A stretch of 11,248 nucleotides of DNA from Thermoplasmata archaeon (GCA_022615805.1 JAKEGO010000039.1:1-11248), one strand, 5' to 3'. Positions 1 through 6,453 are shown, numbered from the stretch's first letter. Numbers and translations are program-made. Notes: generated by a model not told the origin, from the sequence alone.

Positions 1-91
1 GATAAGTGAGGAACTATATAAATTTATAATTAAATAACTAGTTAACTAATACCTAGATTATTTATTTTTTGATATCCATACATATACTTAT

Positions 92-146
92 GTAATTGAG
101 GACTTCTTTCATTCATACCTGAGTAATTGAGGACTTCTTTCATTCA
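92..146. repeat. Perfect 24-bp direct repeat, two copies, 31-bp period
   Basis: Two identical 24-nt copies lie at 92-115 and 123-146, separated by 7 nt; each begins GTAATTGAGG and ends TTTCATTCA. The second copy ends 38 nt before the TATA-like box of the NYN gene. A weaker match to the core (TAAGTGAGGA, nine of ten bases) occurs at 3-12. The spacing is too tight for CRISPR. The copies could be tandem operator sites or a small duplication at an old junction. The identity is seen directly; the role is unknown. Confidence 0.85.
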
Positions 147-183
147 ATGGGCCCTCCTTCGGTCGATCGCTGTCATCCATAGA

Positions 184-226
184 ACATATATACTCCGGGG
201 CAGATGTCAAGACAGGACGGGATGTG
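184..226 (+). promoter_or_regulatory. Promoter and ribosome binding site of the NYN gene
   Basis: A TATA-like element (CATATATA, 185-192) predicts a transcript start near 215, about 17 nt before the ATG at 232. GGGATGTGA (219-227) resembles the archaeal Shine-Dalgarno GGAGGTGA at suitable spacing. Together they decide the start at 232 against a longer frame from a TTG at 127, which would lie upstream of the promoter. Confidence 0.6.
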
Positions 227-231
227 ACGGC

Positions 232-1032
232 ATGACCGGGACGAAGACGGGAGACGCGTCCGATCGCAAGATCGCCATGCTCATCGATGGGGACAACGCT
301 CAGCCGAGGATCATCGAGCGGATGATACGCGAGGCGGAACGGTACGGCTCGGTGACGACACGCAGGATCTATGGCGACTGGACCACCCCGGCGATGAACG
401 GCTGGAAGGAGAGCCTGCACAAGCACGCCATCCAGCCCGTACAACAGTTCAGGTACACCGTCGGGAAGAACTCCACGGACAGCGCTCTCATCATCGATGC
501 GATGGACATCCTCCACACGGGCACGGTGAGCGGGTTCTGTCTCATATCCAGCGACAGCGACTACACGCGTCTGGCCACCCGGATCCGCGAGGGCGGTACG
601 TTCGTCATCGGCATAGGCCAGAAGAAGACGCCGGAGGCGTTCGTCAAGGCGTGCGACGTCTTCGTGTACACCGAGAACCTCGACCCCGGGGCACGGGACA
701 GCACCGCCTCCTCTTCCTCCGGCCGGGGAAGGGGGAGCGGCAAGGGGAAGGGCAAGGCCAGGGGGAAGCGGGAATCGGAGGCGGAGGTACTGGACGAACC
801 GGACCCGATACCCCTGCTGCGGGAGGCGTTTTCCATGACCCTCAAGGAGGACCTGTGGGTGGACCTGTCCGAGCTGGGCAGCGCGCTGAGCAAGATAGAC
901 CCGGGCTTCGACCCCAGGACCTACGGACATCGCACTCTCTCACACCTGTTCAAGGCCTACCCCAAATTGTTCGAGATGAGATACGAGGAGGAGGTCGGGC
1001 ACTCGAAGGTATGGGTCAGGCTCCTCGCGTGA
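232..1032 (+). CDS. NYN/LabA-like PIN-fold nuclease with C-terminal OST-HTH (LOTUS) domain
   Basis: This 266-residue protein is a predicted RNA-processing nuclease with an attached RNA-binding domain. Residues 13-155 form a NYN (DUF88/LabA-like) PIN-fold domain. Its acidic residues include D19 and D21 in LIDGDN, D83 in NSTDSALIIDAMD, and D108 and D110 in ISSDSDY, which in the family bind a divalent metal for RNA cleavage. A linker of about 35 residues, rich in Ser, Gly, Arg and Lys (SSSSGRGRGSGKGKGKARGK), follows. Residues about 190-266 resemble an OST-HTH/LOTUS winged helix (PIPLLREAFSMT through HLFKAYPKLFEM), a fold that binds RNA in other proteins. The same pairing occurs in bacterial NYN-OST-HTH proteins. 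The gene stands alone between two AT-rich flanks with its own promoter. The RNA substrate cannot be told from the sequence. The domain calls are confident; the cellular role is inference. Confidence 0.88.
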   Translation: MTGTKTGDASDRKIAMLIDGDNAQPRIIERMIREAERYGSVTTRRIYGDWTTPAMNGWKESLHKHAIQPVQQFRYTVGKNSTDSALIIDAMDILHTGTVSGFCLISSDSDYTRLATRIREGGTFVIGIGQKKTPEAFVKACDVFVYTENLDPGARDSTASSSSGRGRGSGKGKGKARGKRESEAEVLDEPDPIPLLREAFSMTLKEDLWVDLSELGSALSKIDPGFDPRTYGHRTLSHLFKAYPKLFEMRYEEEVGHSKVWVRLLA

Positions 1033-1070
1033 TCCGGGATCGCCCCTTATCGTGATGGCCTTTCCCGAGA

Positions 1071-1090
1071 GACCCCAGAGGGGTTCATTT
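1071..1090 (+). terminator. Possible terminator hairpin after the NYN gene
   Basis: ACCCC-AGA-GGGGT (1072-1084) is a perfect 5-bp stem, extended by a G-U pair, about 40 nt after the stop codon and followed by TCATTT. The downstream T-run is weak, so this is only a candidate. Confidence 0.3.
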
Positions 1091-1300
1091 AAAAAAAAGA
1101 TGTTAGTTAAATAATTCCGTTATGTATCAAATATTTAATTAACACCCTATTTGTTTGGGTCCGTTATATAATTATATTGATACACGAATACACATCTCTG
1201 CAATCGAAATTCAGCTACGGGAGCAGACGATCCTGCGACTCGGTGGGGAATGCCCGGAGGAAATCACGGGCGGATCGCGGTCATTCCGATAGGCGTCGAT

Positions 1301-1333
1301 ATTATATCCCGGCGCCTTCCAGGGTGGACGGAG
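1301..1333 (+). promoter_or_regulatory. Proximal promoter and ribosome binding site of msrB
   Basis: ATTATAT (1301-1307) predicts a start near 1330, and GGAG (1330-1333) lies 6 nt before the ATG at 1340. This favours the 131-residue MsrB over the longer frame from 1250. A second TATA box at 1164-1171 would give a leader of about 150 nt if it is used. Confidence 0.5.
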
Positions 1334-1339
1334 AACGAT

Positions 1340-1735
1340 ATGTCCTCCGATGATGAATACCGCGTGTCGATGTCCCCCCTCAGATACCACGTGATGCGGG
1401 AGAGGGGTACCGAAGCGCCCTTCACGGGAGAGCACTTCGAGAACTGGCGCGACGGGACGTACGTGTGCGGGGCCTGCGGAGAGGCTTTATTCTCGTCCGA
1501 TGCCAAGTTCATATCGGGGTGCGGATGGCCGAGCTTCGATGCCGCTCTCTCCGGTGTGGTCGAAAGGCATTTCGACGGGGCCCACGGATCGGTCCGCGTC
1601 GAGGTCACCTGCCGCAACTGCGGGAGCCATCTGGGCCACGTGTTCGATGATGGTCCGACGGCGACAGGTGATAGGTACTGCATCAACTCCATCGCCCTCG
1701 ATTTCGACGACGGCGGGGGGAGGCCGGTCGAATGA
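1340..1735 (+). CDS. msrB: Peptide methionine-(R)-S-oxide reductase MsrB
   Basis: MsrB reduces the R epimer of methionine sulfoxide in oxidised proteins, using thiols regenerated by thioredoxin. The 131-residue length is usual for a single-domain MsrB. Four zinc-binding cysteines occur as two CxxC pairs, C43/C46 (YVCGACGEALF) and C91/C94 (TCRNCGSHLGHVF). C114 in DRYCINS is the catalytic cysteine, and C61 in SGCGWPSFD sits at the usual resolving position. The start at 1340 is chosen for its GGAG at 6-nt spacing and for fit to the family. The gene overlaps msrA by ATGA, implying translational coupling. The protein is cytoplasmic, with no signal peptide. No residue needed for activity is missing. 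Confidence 0.96.
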   Translation: MSSDDEYRVSMSPLRYHVMRERGTEAPFTGEHFENWRDGTYVCGACGEALFSSDAKFISGCGWPSFDAALSGVVERHFDGAHGSVRVEVTCRNCGSHLGHVFDDGPTATGDRYCINSIALDFDDGGGRPVE

Positions 1736-2208
1736 ACGAGACGGCGATATTCGCCGCGGGATGCTTCTGGGGGGTCGAGGAGGCGTTCAGGCGCATGGAG
1801 GGTGTTGTCTCCACCGAGGCCGGTTACACGGGAGGCCACACGCCCGACCCGACGTACGAAGACGTCTGCACGGGGGCCACCGGACACGCGGAGGCCGTGA
1901 GGGTGGTCTTCGACCCGCGGGTCATCGGATACGGGGGGCTCCTCGAGGCCTTCTGGCGCATGCACGACCCGACGACGCCGGACAGGCAGGGCCCGGACCT
2001 CGGGACGCAATACAGGTCGGCGATATTCTACCTGGACGAGAGGCAGAGGAGGGCCGCGGAGGCCTCGAGAGCCAGGGAGCAGGCCTCCGGAAGGCACCGC
2101 AGGCCCATCGTCACCGAGGTCACGGAGGCCACGGATTTCTACCGCGCCGAGGAGTACCAGAAGTACCACATGAGGCACGGCGGACCGTCGTGCGGCCTCA
2201 TCCGATGA
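1732..2208 (+). CDS. msrA: Peptide methionine-(S)-S-oxide reductase MsrA
   Basis: MsrA reduces the S epimer of methionine sulfoxide, complementing MsrB encoded just before it. The 158-residue protein carries the signature AAGCFWGVEEAF with catalytic C11, the GHAEAVRVVFDP segment (E54), and the QGPDLGTQYRSAIFY block. A C-terminal cysteine (C154 in PSCGLIR) is in place to act as resolving cysteine. The ATG shares bases with the msrB stop codon (ATGA), so the two are one operon and probably translationally coupled. Separate genes in the order B then A contrast with the fused MsrAB of some bacteria. All active-site elements are present, so the product should be functional. Confidence 0.96.
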   Translation: MNETAIFAAGCFWGVEEAFRRMEGVVSTEAGYTGGHTPDPTYEDVCTGATGHAEAVRVVFDPRVIGYGGLLEAFWRMHDPTTPDRQGPDLGTQYRSAIFYLDERQRRAAEASRAREQASGRHRRPIVTEVTEATDFYRAEEYQKYHMRHGGPSCGLIR

Positions 2209-2261
2209 CGACGACATCGATCCCTCGCTCCAGGAGGTCGGCGCGCGGTGACTTACGATAC

Positions 2262-2295
2262 ATTTAAAGGATGGACGCGGATGCCCGCCCGGTGA
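2262..2295 (+). promoter_or_regulatory. Promoter and ribosome binding site of serA
   Basis: ATTTAAAGG, with TTTAAA at 2263-2268, predicts a transcript start near 2291. GGTGA (2291-2295) lies just before the ATG at 2300, giving a leader of about 8 nt. The box shows that serA has a promoter separate from msrBA. Confidence 0.6.
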
Positions 2296-2299
2296 CGGG

Positions 2300-3235
2300 A
2301 TGAAGATACTCGCCTGCGATGGGATATCCCCCGAGGGAATCGCCGTATTGAAGGACGCTGGCCATGATGTCGACGAGATGAGGCCGACGCCCGAGGAGCT
2401 TCTCCAGATCATCGGGGCATACGACGGCCTGATGGTCCGCAGCAAGACGAAGGTGACCGCCGCCGTCATCGAGAAGGGGATCAACCTGAAGGCCATCGGC
2501 AGGGCGGGGGTCGGCGTCGACAACGTCGACCTGAAGGCCGCGAGCGGCCGCAGGATCTCCGTTGTCAACGCGCCCACCGGCGCGACGATATCCGTCGCCG
2601 AGCTCACCTTCGCGCACATGCTGGCCCTTGCGCGCCGGTTGAACGTCGCCGACTCCTCCATGCGGGAGGGGCGTTGGCTCAAGAAGGACCTCAAAGGTAC
2701 CGAGCTGTACGGCAAGGTCCTTGGGCTCATCGGCGTTGGCAGGATAGGCAAGGCCGTCGCCGAGCGGGCCCGCATCTTCGGGATGGACGTGATCGCCTAC
2801 GACCCATTCCTGAACGAGGAGCAGATCGCGGCATGCTTCGCCTGCAAGGTCGACATCGATGACGTCCTCGGGCGGGCCGACTTCATCTCGCTCCATCTCC
2901 CCCTCACGGCGGAGACGAAGAACATCATCGGCGAGCGCGAGCTGAAGAGGATGAAGCGCACGGCGTATCTGATCAATTGCAGCCGCGGAGGGCTCGTCGA
3001 CGAGGCCGCCCTCGCCCGCGCCCTGCGGGACGGCACCATCGCCGGCACCGGCCTTGACACCTACGCCGAGGAGCCGCCCAAAGGGGAGGTCCTCGAGATG
3101 CCGAACTCCGTCATGACGCCCCACATCGGCGCGTCCACCGTGGAGGGCCAGGCCCGCGCGGGCGCGATATGCGCGGAACAGCTCCTGAAGGCCCTCTCCG
3201 GCGAGAGGCCCGACCACCAGGCGAACCGCTTCTGA
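2300..3235 (+). CDS. serA: D-3-phosphoglycerate dehydrogenase, short form without ACT domain
   Basis: This enzyme oxidises 3-phosphoglycerate to 3-phosphohydroxypyruvate with NAD, the first step of phosphorylated serine synthesis. The 311-residue chain shows the D-2-hydroxyacid dehydrogenase layout. There is a substrate domain at both ends (GRAGVGVDNVD near residue 67; VVNAPTGATISVAEL at 88-102) and a central Rossmann domain with GVGRIG (145-150) and D168 (AYDPF) for the NAD ribose. The expected catalytic residues are R229 (NCSRGGLVDE), E258 (DTYAEEP) and H275 (TPHIGAST). It ends after the catalytic core and lacks the ACT and intervening domains that allow serine feedback inhibition in longer forms. 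The N-terminal motifs match SerA better than glyoxylate or hydroxypyruvate reductases, though a related 2-hydroxyacid substrate cannot be excluded. No other serine gene is nearby. Confidence 0.88.
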   Translation: MKILACDGISPEGIAVLKDAGHDVDEMRPTPEELLQIIGAYDGLMVRSKTKVTAAVIEKGINLKAIGRAGVGVDNVDLKAASGRRISVVNAPTGATISVAELTFAHMLALARRLNVADSSMREGRWLKKDLKGTELYGKVLGLIGVGRIGKAVAERARIFGMDVIAYDPFLNEEQIAACFACKVDIDDVLGRADFISLHLPLTAETKNIIGERELKRMKRTAYLINCSRGGLVDEAALARALRDGTIAGTGLDTYAEEPPKGEVLEMPNSVMTPHIGASTVEGQARAGAICAEQLLKALSGERPDHQANRF

Positions 3236-3263
3236 GCGGGAACTCCAGGTCCACCCGCCAACC

Positions 3264-3272
3264 TTTAAATAT
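3264..3272 (+). promoter_or_regulatory. TATA box of the tail-anchored small protein gene
   Basis: TTTAAATAT predicts a transcript start at or next to the ATG at 3294, so the message is probably leaderless. A GGAGTG at 3286-3291 would then lie outside the transcript. Confidence 0.55.
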
Positions 3273-3293
3273 CGAACTCCGCATTGGAGTGCT

Positions 3294-3524
3294 ATGCAGG
3301 ACGTGTCAGGCCAACATGGCGGCCAGAAGTTCGTGCCGCCGGTCCAGCACGGCTCGAAGCAGGCCATCCCGAACGAGCCCCCGGCCTTCCTGGACCTCCT
3401 CAAGGAGAAAGGCTTCTCCAAGGAACTCCTCACCGACGAACTGGCGCAGCCCCATGTCTATCTGATAATCATCCTGATCTTTGCGATCATCGTCGCCATC
3501 ATCATCGGTGCCAGCGGAGCGTGA
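3294..3524 (+). CDS. Small tail-anchored membrane protein of unknown function
   Basis: I do not recognise this 76-residue protein. It has a polar N-terminal half without a signal peptide and a short amphipathic-looking stretch (FLDLLKEKGFSKELLTDEL, about 32-50). A single C-terminal hydrophobic segment follows (YLIIILIFAIIVAIIIGAS, about 56-74), leaving only two more residues. That layout predicts a tail-anchored protein with its N-terminus in the cytoplasm. A good TATA box 22 nt upstream and codon use like its neighbours argue that the frame is real despite its size. It sits between serA and the transmembrane regulator on the same strand, each with its own promoter. A link to the regulator is possible but not shown by sequence. 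Confidence 0.72.
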   Translation: MQDVSGQHGGQKFVPPVQHGSKQAIPNEPPAFLDLLKEKGFSKELLTDELAQPHVYLIIILIFAIIVAIIIGASGA

Positions 3525-3577
3525 CAGCCCGCAATGGGCATGATCCCGTGTCCCGCATCGAGGTCAATTCCGACGAA

Positions 3578-3592
3578 TTCCATCGAATGGAA
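3578..3592. promoter_or_regulatory. 15-bp palindrome upstream of the regulator promoter
   Basis: TTCCATCGAATGGAA is two perfect 6-bp arms around CGA, centred 56 nt before the centre of the TATA box of the 880-residue regulator. AATTCC also recurs as a direct repeat at 3566-3571 and 3576-3581. The symmetry suits a dimeric winged-helix regulator. Autoregulation is inference. Confidence 0.4.
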
Positions 3593-3636
3593 GGTCTCCG
3601 GCCGGTGGAAGTGAATGTCACGCCCTTTTCAGAATC

Positions 3637-3644
3637 TTTATATA
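3637..3644 (+). promoter_or_regulatory. Strong TATA box of the transmembrane regulator gene
   Basis: TTTATATA is a near-consensus archaeal TATA element. Its centre lies 29 nt before the ATG at 3670, and no Shine-Dalgarno sequence lies between, so the transcript is probably leaderless. Confidence 0.7.
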
Positions 3645-3669
3645 CGGTTGCCATTAGATACATACCACG

Positions 3670-6312
3670 ATGAGGAGTGGGCACTTCGTCCTCGCGATGG
3701 GTCTCATGACCCTCATGTTCGCCGTCGGAACAGCGGGGGCGCTGTACGCCGAGTTCGTACCGGACCACATCATCGTTGAATCCCACGGTTACGCCGTCCT
3801 CCGGATCTCCGGGGCAGACGAGTCCACGGACGCGCTGCTCACCTTCACGGCGACCGGTGTGGTCGTCGAAATCCCCTCCGTCGTCCAACTCGAGCCCGAT
3901 CGGTCCACAACGCTGAACGTCGGGTTCGAGCTCGAGGGCTCGGAAGAGGGTCCGGTCGACGTCTACGTATGGACCCCTGGAGGGGACGCCCATGCTGGGA
4001 TACTCGTGACGACCTCCACCCAGGAGGGCATCGATGTCGTCGCTGTCCCGAAGGACTTCGACGGCGACGAGGCAAAGGAGGACGTGGAGATCTACGTCCA
4101 TGAGAGGGACAACGAGGACGTCGCCATTCCCAACGCCAGCATCGCGATAGACGGCGAATCGATCGGCCGGACGGACGACAAGGGGATGCTCAGGGCCAAC
4201 GATTTCGAGGACGGGAACCACACCGTGACCGCGGAATGGGCCGATTGGTCCGACGAGACGAGCTTCAGAGCGACGGAACCTCCGATCAGGACGCTCGTGA
4301 TCAGCGTCTTCGTGACCAACCTGAGCGGGCACGAGTACGACGATGCCATCATCTACGTCAATTTCAGCCAGAACGGAGCCCTCAGCCCCGTGTGGGGCGC
4401 GAGGATCTGGATAGACAACACGACGGACTTCCTCGGAGATACCCGTAGCACCGACATTACGGGCCGCATTGTGGCGAAGAACATCCCGATCGGCGCCCAC
4501 ATGGTCTCCGCCGACTGGGACGGAGGGCGCGTGCACGGCTACAGGCGCTTCTACTCTTTCGGCAACCTCTCCCCGGAATGGATCGTCCTCGATGCGGTCC
4601 CGTTCTCGACCGACGCCACCTTCCTGAACGACGTGAGGATCGTGGCGATGAACGCCCTCGCACCCATCGCTGGGATGACACTGAAGGTCCCGACGATCGA
4701 CACGGTGCTCATCGGCACTACGGACGGCTCGGGAGCCGTCGAGTTCTTCGACCTCGAGAAAGGGTGGTACGGGGCCGAACTCCACGATAATGACACCATC
4801 ATCGCGAGAGCGAGCTTCAGATCGGAGGGCACCGATCCGTTCTTCATCACCGTCACCCCGGAGCCGGCCGACAACGACGGCGACGGCTACCATGACGACC
4901 TGATCGTCCACGTCGAGGACCCTCATGGCGTGGTTCCGGGAGCCACGGTTTGGCTGGACGGCATCCGCATCGGGCGGACGGACCCTGACGGCATCCTCTC
5001 ATTCGAGGACCTCCCGGCGGGCGATCACGGGGTGCGCGGTGTCTTCGGACCGTTCCAATCGAACGCCACCTTCACCTCCTACGGGACACCGACGGTGGAC
5101 ATCTGGCAGGAGATCAAGGAGGTCGTCAAATCGCCGGGTTCCGACCTATCATGGAACGTATTCTACACCCGCCCGGTCATCGCCCAGCAGCTCCTCGGCA
5201 CGCTGACGATCACCGTGAGGAGCGTCGAAGGTCCAGTGGACGTCAAACAGGTCCCGGTCGACCTCGGCGTCTTCGTCACCTTCTCTCAGGCGACCGTCGT
5301 CGTGAAGGTACCCTCCGAGACCGGTGAGTACACGATCGAGACGAACCTGCGGACGGGCGAACTCCTGATCGAACTTGATCCAGTTCACTTCTTCGTATAC
5401 CACCGGGACATACTCGTCGACGTGCAGGCCGAGGACGCCTACCCGTACGGCGAGGACATGGTCTTCAACGTGAGGCTCTTCAACGACAACCCCGCGAAAG
5501 CCGTCATCTTCGATCCGCTGCACCTGCAATCGAACCTCTTCAGGGAGGTGCTCCTCGTCGATTTCCAGACATGGGACGGAAACCTCGTCGTCCTCGACCC
5601 CGGCGAGGAGGTCGAGACGACGGTCTCCTACAGCGGCGGCCGAAACCTCTACCTCCCTGGTCATTACCGCCTGGAGGTCATGGGATCCCCGTTCAGCCAC
5701 GACAACGTCACTTTCCAGGTCGTGCAGCCCGCGTCCGACTCCCCGCAGGTAATAAGCCACGCCGATGTCGTCACGTACACGGCGATGTCCCTCTCGGTGA
5801 TGATGGTCTGCGTGGGGCTGTTCCGGTTCGAGGTGTCGAGGATCCCCCTCCTGGCGCTCTTCATCCCGCTTTACACGAGGATGCGGCGCGACGACGTGCT
5901 CGACCACTTCCTCCGCGGCCGGATCTTCGAGTACATCAAGGTCAATCCGGGCGTCAACTTCTCCGAGATCCTCCGCTACTTCGACCTCAACAACGGGACG
6001 CTGACATACCACCTCAACGTGCTCGAGAGGGAGAAGTACGTCAAGTCCATCAGGGACGGCGTGTACCGGAGATACTACCTCGCCGGCACGCATGTAGAGG
6101 AAGAGCACCTCAGCGACGTCAAGCACCGGATCCTCCAGGTCATCCACGACTTCCCCGGCATCTCGCAGTCGAACATCGCGAAGCTCATCGGCGCCAGCAG
6201 GCGCCTGGTCAACTACCACATCAAAGCTCTGGAATCCCAGGAGGTCATCGAGATCACAAGGGAGGGCCGGAACAGCCACATCTACCTCCGGAAGGAGCTC
6301 GACCTCGAGTGA
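3670..6312 (+). CDS. Membrane-spanning regulator: repeated beta-sandwich ectodomain, one TM helix, two cytoplasmic winged helices
   Basis: This 880-residue protein is probably a one-component receptor that senses outside the cell and binds DNA inside. Residues 5-26 are a signal peptide or anchor (HFVLAMGLMTLMFAVGTAGA). Residues 28-695 are a predicted outer region made almost wholly of beta strands. It holds four related modules at about 122-203, 208-300, 310-390 and 395-475, each ending in a variant of GRTDDKGMLRANDFEDGNHTV. Modules 1 and 4 open with acidic loops (DFDGDEAKED; DNDGDGYHDD) resembling calcium-binding turns. Residues 700-718 are the membrane helix, and 725-735 is a short hydrophobic stretch followed by TRMRRDD. 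Residues 742-803 (PGVNFSEILRYFDLNNGTLT) and 816-876 (PGISQSNIAKLIGASRR) are two winged helices. The ectodomain has no cysteine. The membrane-linked winged-helix plan is common in archaea; ligand and target genes are unknown. Confidence 0.85.
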   Translation: MRSGHFVLAMGLMTLMFAVGTAGALYAEFVPDHIIVESHGYAVLRISGADESTDALLTFTATGVVVEIPSVVQLEPDRSTTLNVGFELEGSEEGPVDVYVWTPGGDAHAGILVTTSTQEGIDVVAVPKDFDGDEAKEDVEIYVHERDNEDVAIPNASIAIDGESIGRTDDKGMLRANDFEDGNHTVTAEWADWSDETSFRATEPPIRTLVISVFVTNLSGHEYDDAIIYVNFSQNGALSPVWGARIWIDNTTDFLGDTRSTDITGRIVAKNIPIGAHMVSADWDGGRVHGYRRFYSFGNLSPEWIVLDAVPFSTDATFLNDVRIVAMNALAPIAGMTLKVPTIDTVLIGTTDGSGAVEFFDLEKGWYGAELHDNDTIIARASFRSEGTDPFFITVTPEPADNDGDGYHDDLIVHVEDPHGVVPGATVWLDGIRIGRTDPDGILSFEDLPAGDHGVRGVFGPFQSNATFTSYGTPTVDIWQEIKEVVKSPGSDLSWNVFYTRPVIAQQLLGTLTITVRSVEGPVDVKQVPVDLGVFVTFSQATVVVKVPSETGEYTIETNLRTGELLIELDPVHFFVYHRDILVDVQAEDAYPYGEDMVFNVRLFNDNPAKAVIFDPLHLQSNLFREVLLVDFQTWDGNLVVLDPGEEVETTVSYSGGRNLYLPGHYRLEVMGSPFSHDNVTFQVVQPASDSPQVISHADVVTYTAMSLSVMMVCVGLFRFEVSRIPLLALFIPLYTRMRRDDVLDHFLRGRIFEYIKVNPGVNFSEILRYFDLNNGTLTYHLNVLEREKYVKSIRDGVYRRYYLAGTHVEEEHLSDVKHRILQVIHDFPGISQSNIAKLIGASRRLVNYHIKALESQEVIEITREGRNSHIYLRKELDLE

Positions 6313-6359
6313 ACCCGCGGGTGACATGCCTTCGATCCACCCGACCCTTTTCAAAACGG

Positions 6360-6388
6360 TCGAGCGAACTCGAGAAACACTTTTATTT
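6360..6388 (+). terminator. Possible terminator after the regulator gene
   Basis: TCGAG-CGAA-CTCGA (6360-6373) forms a perfect 5-bp stem and is followed by TTTTATTT at 6381-6388, about 50 nt after the stop codon. Archaeal termination relies mainly on T-rich stretches, so the T-rich part may matter most. The region lies between convergent genes. Confidence 0.35.
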
Positions 6389-6453
6389 CGAACTATCCGG
6401 AACCTTGGTCCATATCAGAAGTAACGAGGGCATCATGTGACACTTCGCTCGGT

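Larger units (their letters stand above)
1033..1339. other. AT-rich intergenic region between the NYN gene and msrB
   Basis: No gene is evident in these 307 bases. The stretch 1085-1200 is strikingly AT-rich against GC-rich neighbours and includes A8 at 1091-1098. It contains a possible terminator hairpin (1071-1085) and a TATA-like box at 1164-1171 between inverted arms TGTATCAA (1123-1130) and TTGATACA (1177-1184). A second TATA-like box lies next to msrB. A small stem (1252-1256 with 1267-1271) has a purine-rich GAGGAAATCA loop. The msrB frame is open back to an ATG at 1250, but that start has no well-placed ribosome binding site. Confidence 0.6.

Noticed and set aside
92..146. CRISPR array
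   Set aside because: There are only two copies with a 7-nt gap. CRISPR spacers are normally about 30-40 nt, and no cas gene is present.
127..231. Extended N-terminus of the NYN protein from a TTG at 127
   Set aside because: The extension begins inside the second 24-bp repeat and lies across the TATA box at 185-192. It matches nothing in the family, and the ATG at 232 has a suitable ribosome binding site.
1085..1200. Similarity between the AT-rich flanks on both sides of the NYN gene, suggesting a mobile element
   Set aside because: Only short low-complexity matches such as TTAAATAA are shared. There are no matching terminal repeats, no target duplication and no recombinase gene.
1264..2775. 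503-codon open frame on the minus strand across msrB, msrA and serA
   Set aside because: It runs antisense through three confidently identified genes and shows no recognisable domain. Long antisense frames are expected in GC-rich coding DNA.
3502..4926. 474-codon open frame antisense to the transmembrane regulator
   Set aside because: Its composition (many Val, Arg, Asp and Gly, with no hydrophobic core pattern) mirrors the sense codons. It has no promoter or ribosome binding site of its own that I could see.
5149..6354. 401-codon open frame antisense to the regulator's C-terminal half
   Set aside because: It overlaps the clear winged-helix coding region. Its product is repetitive Val/Asp/Glu-rich sequence typical of a shadow frame.
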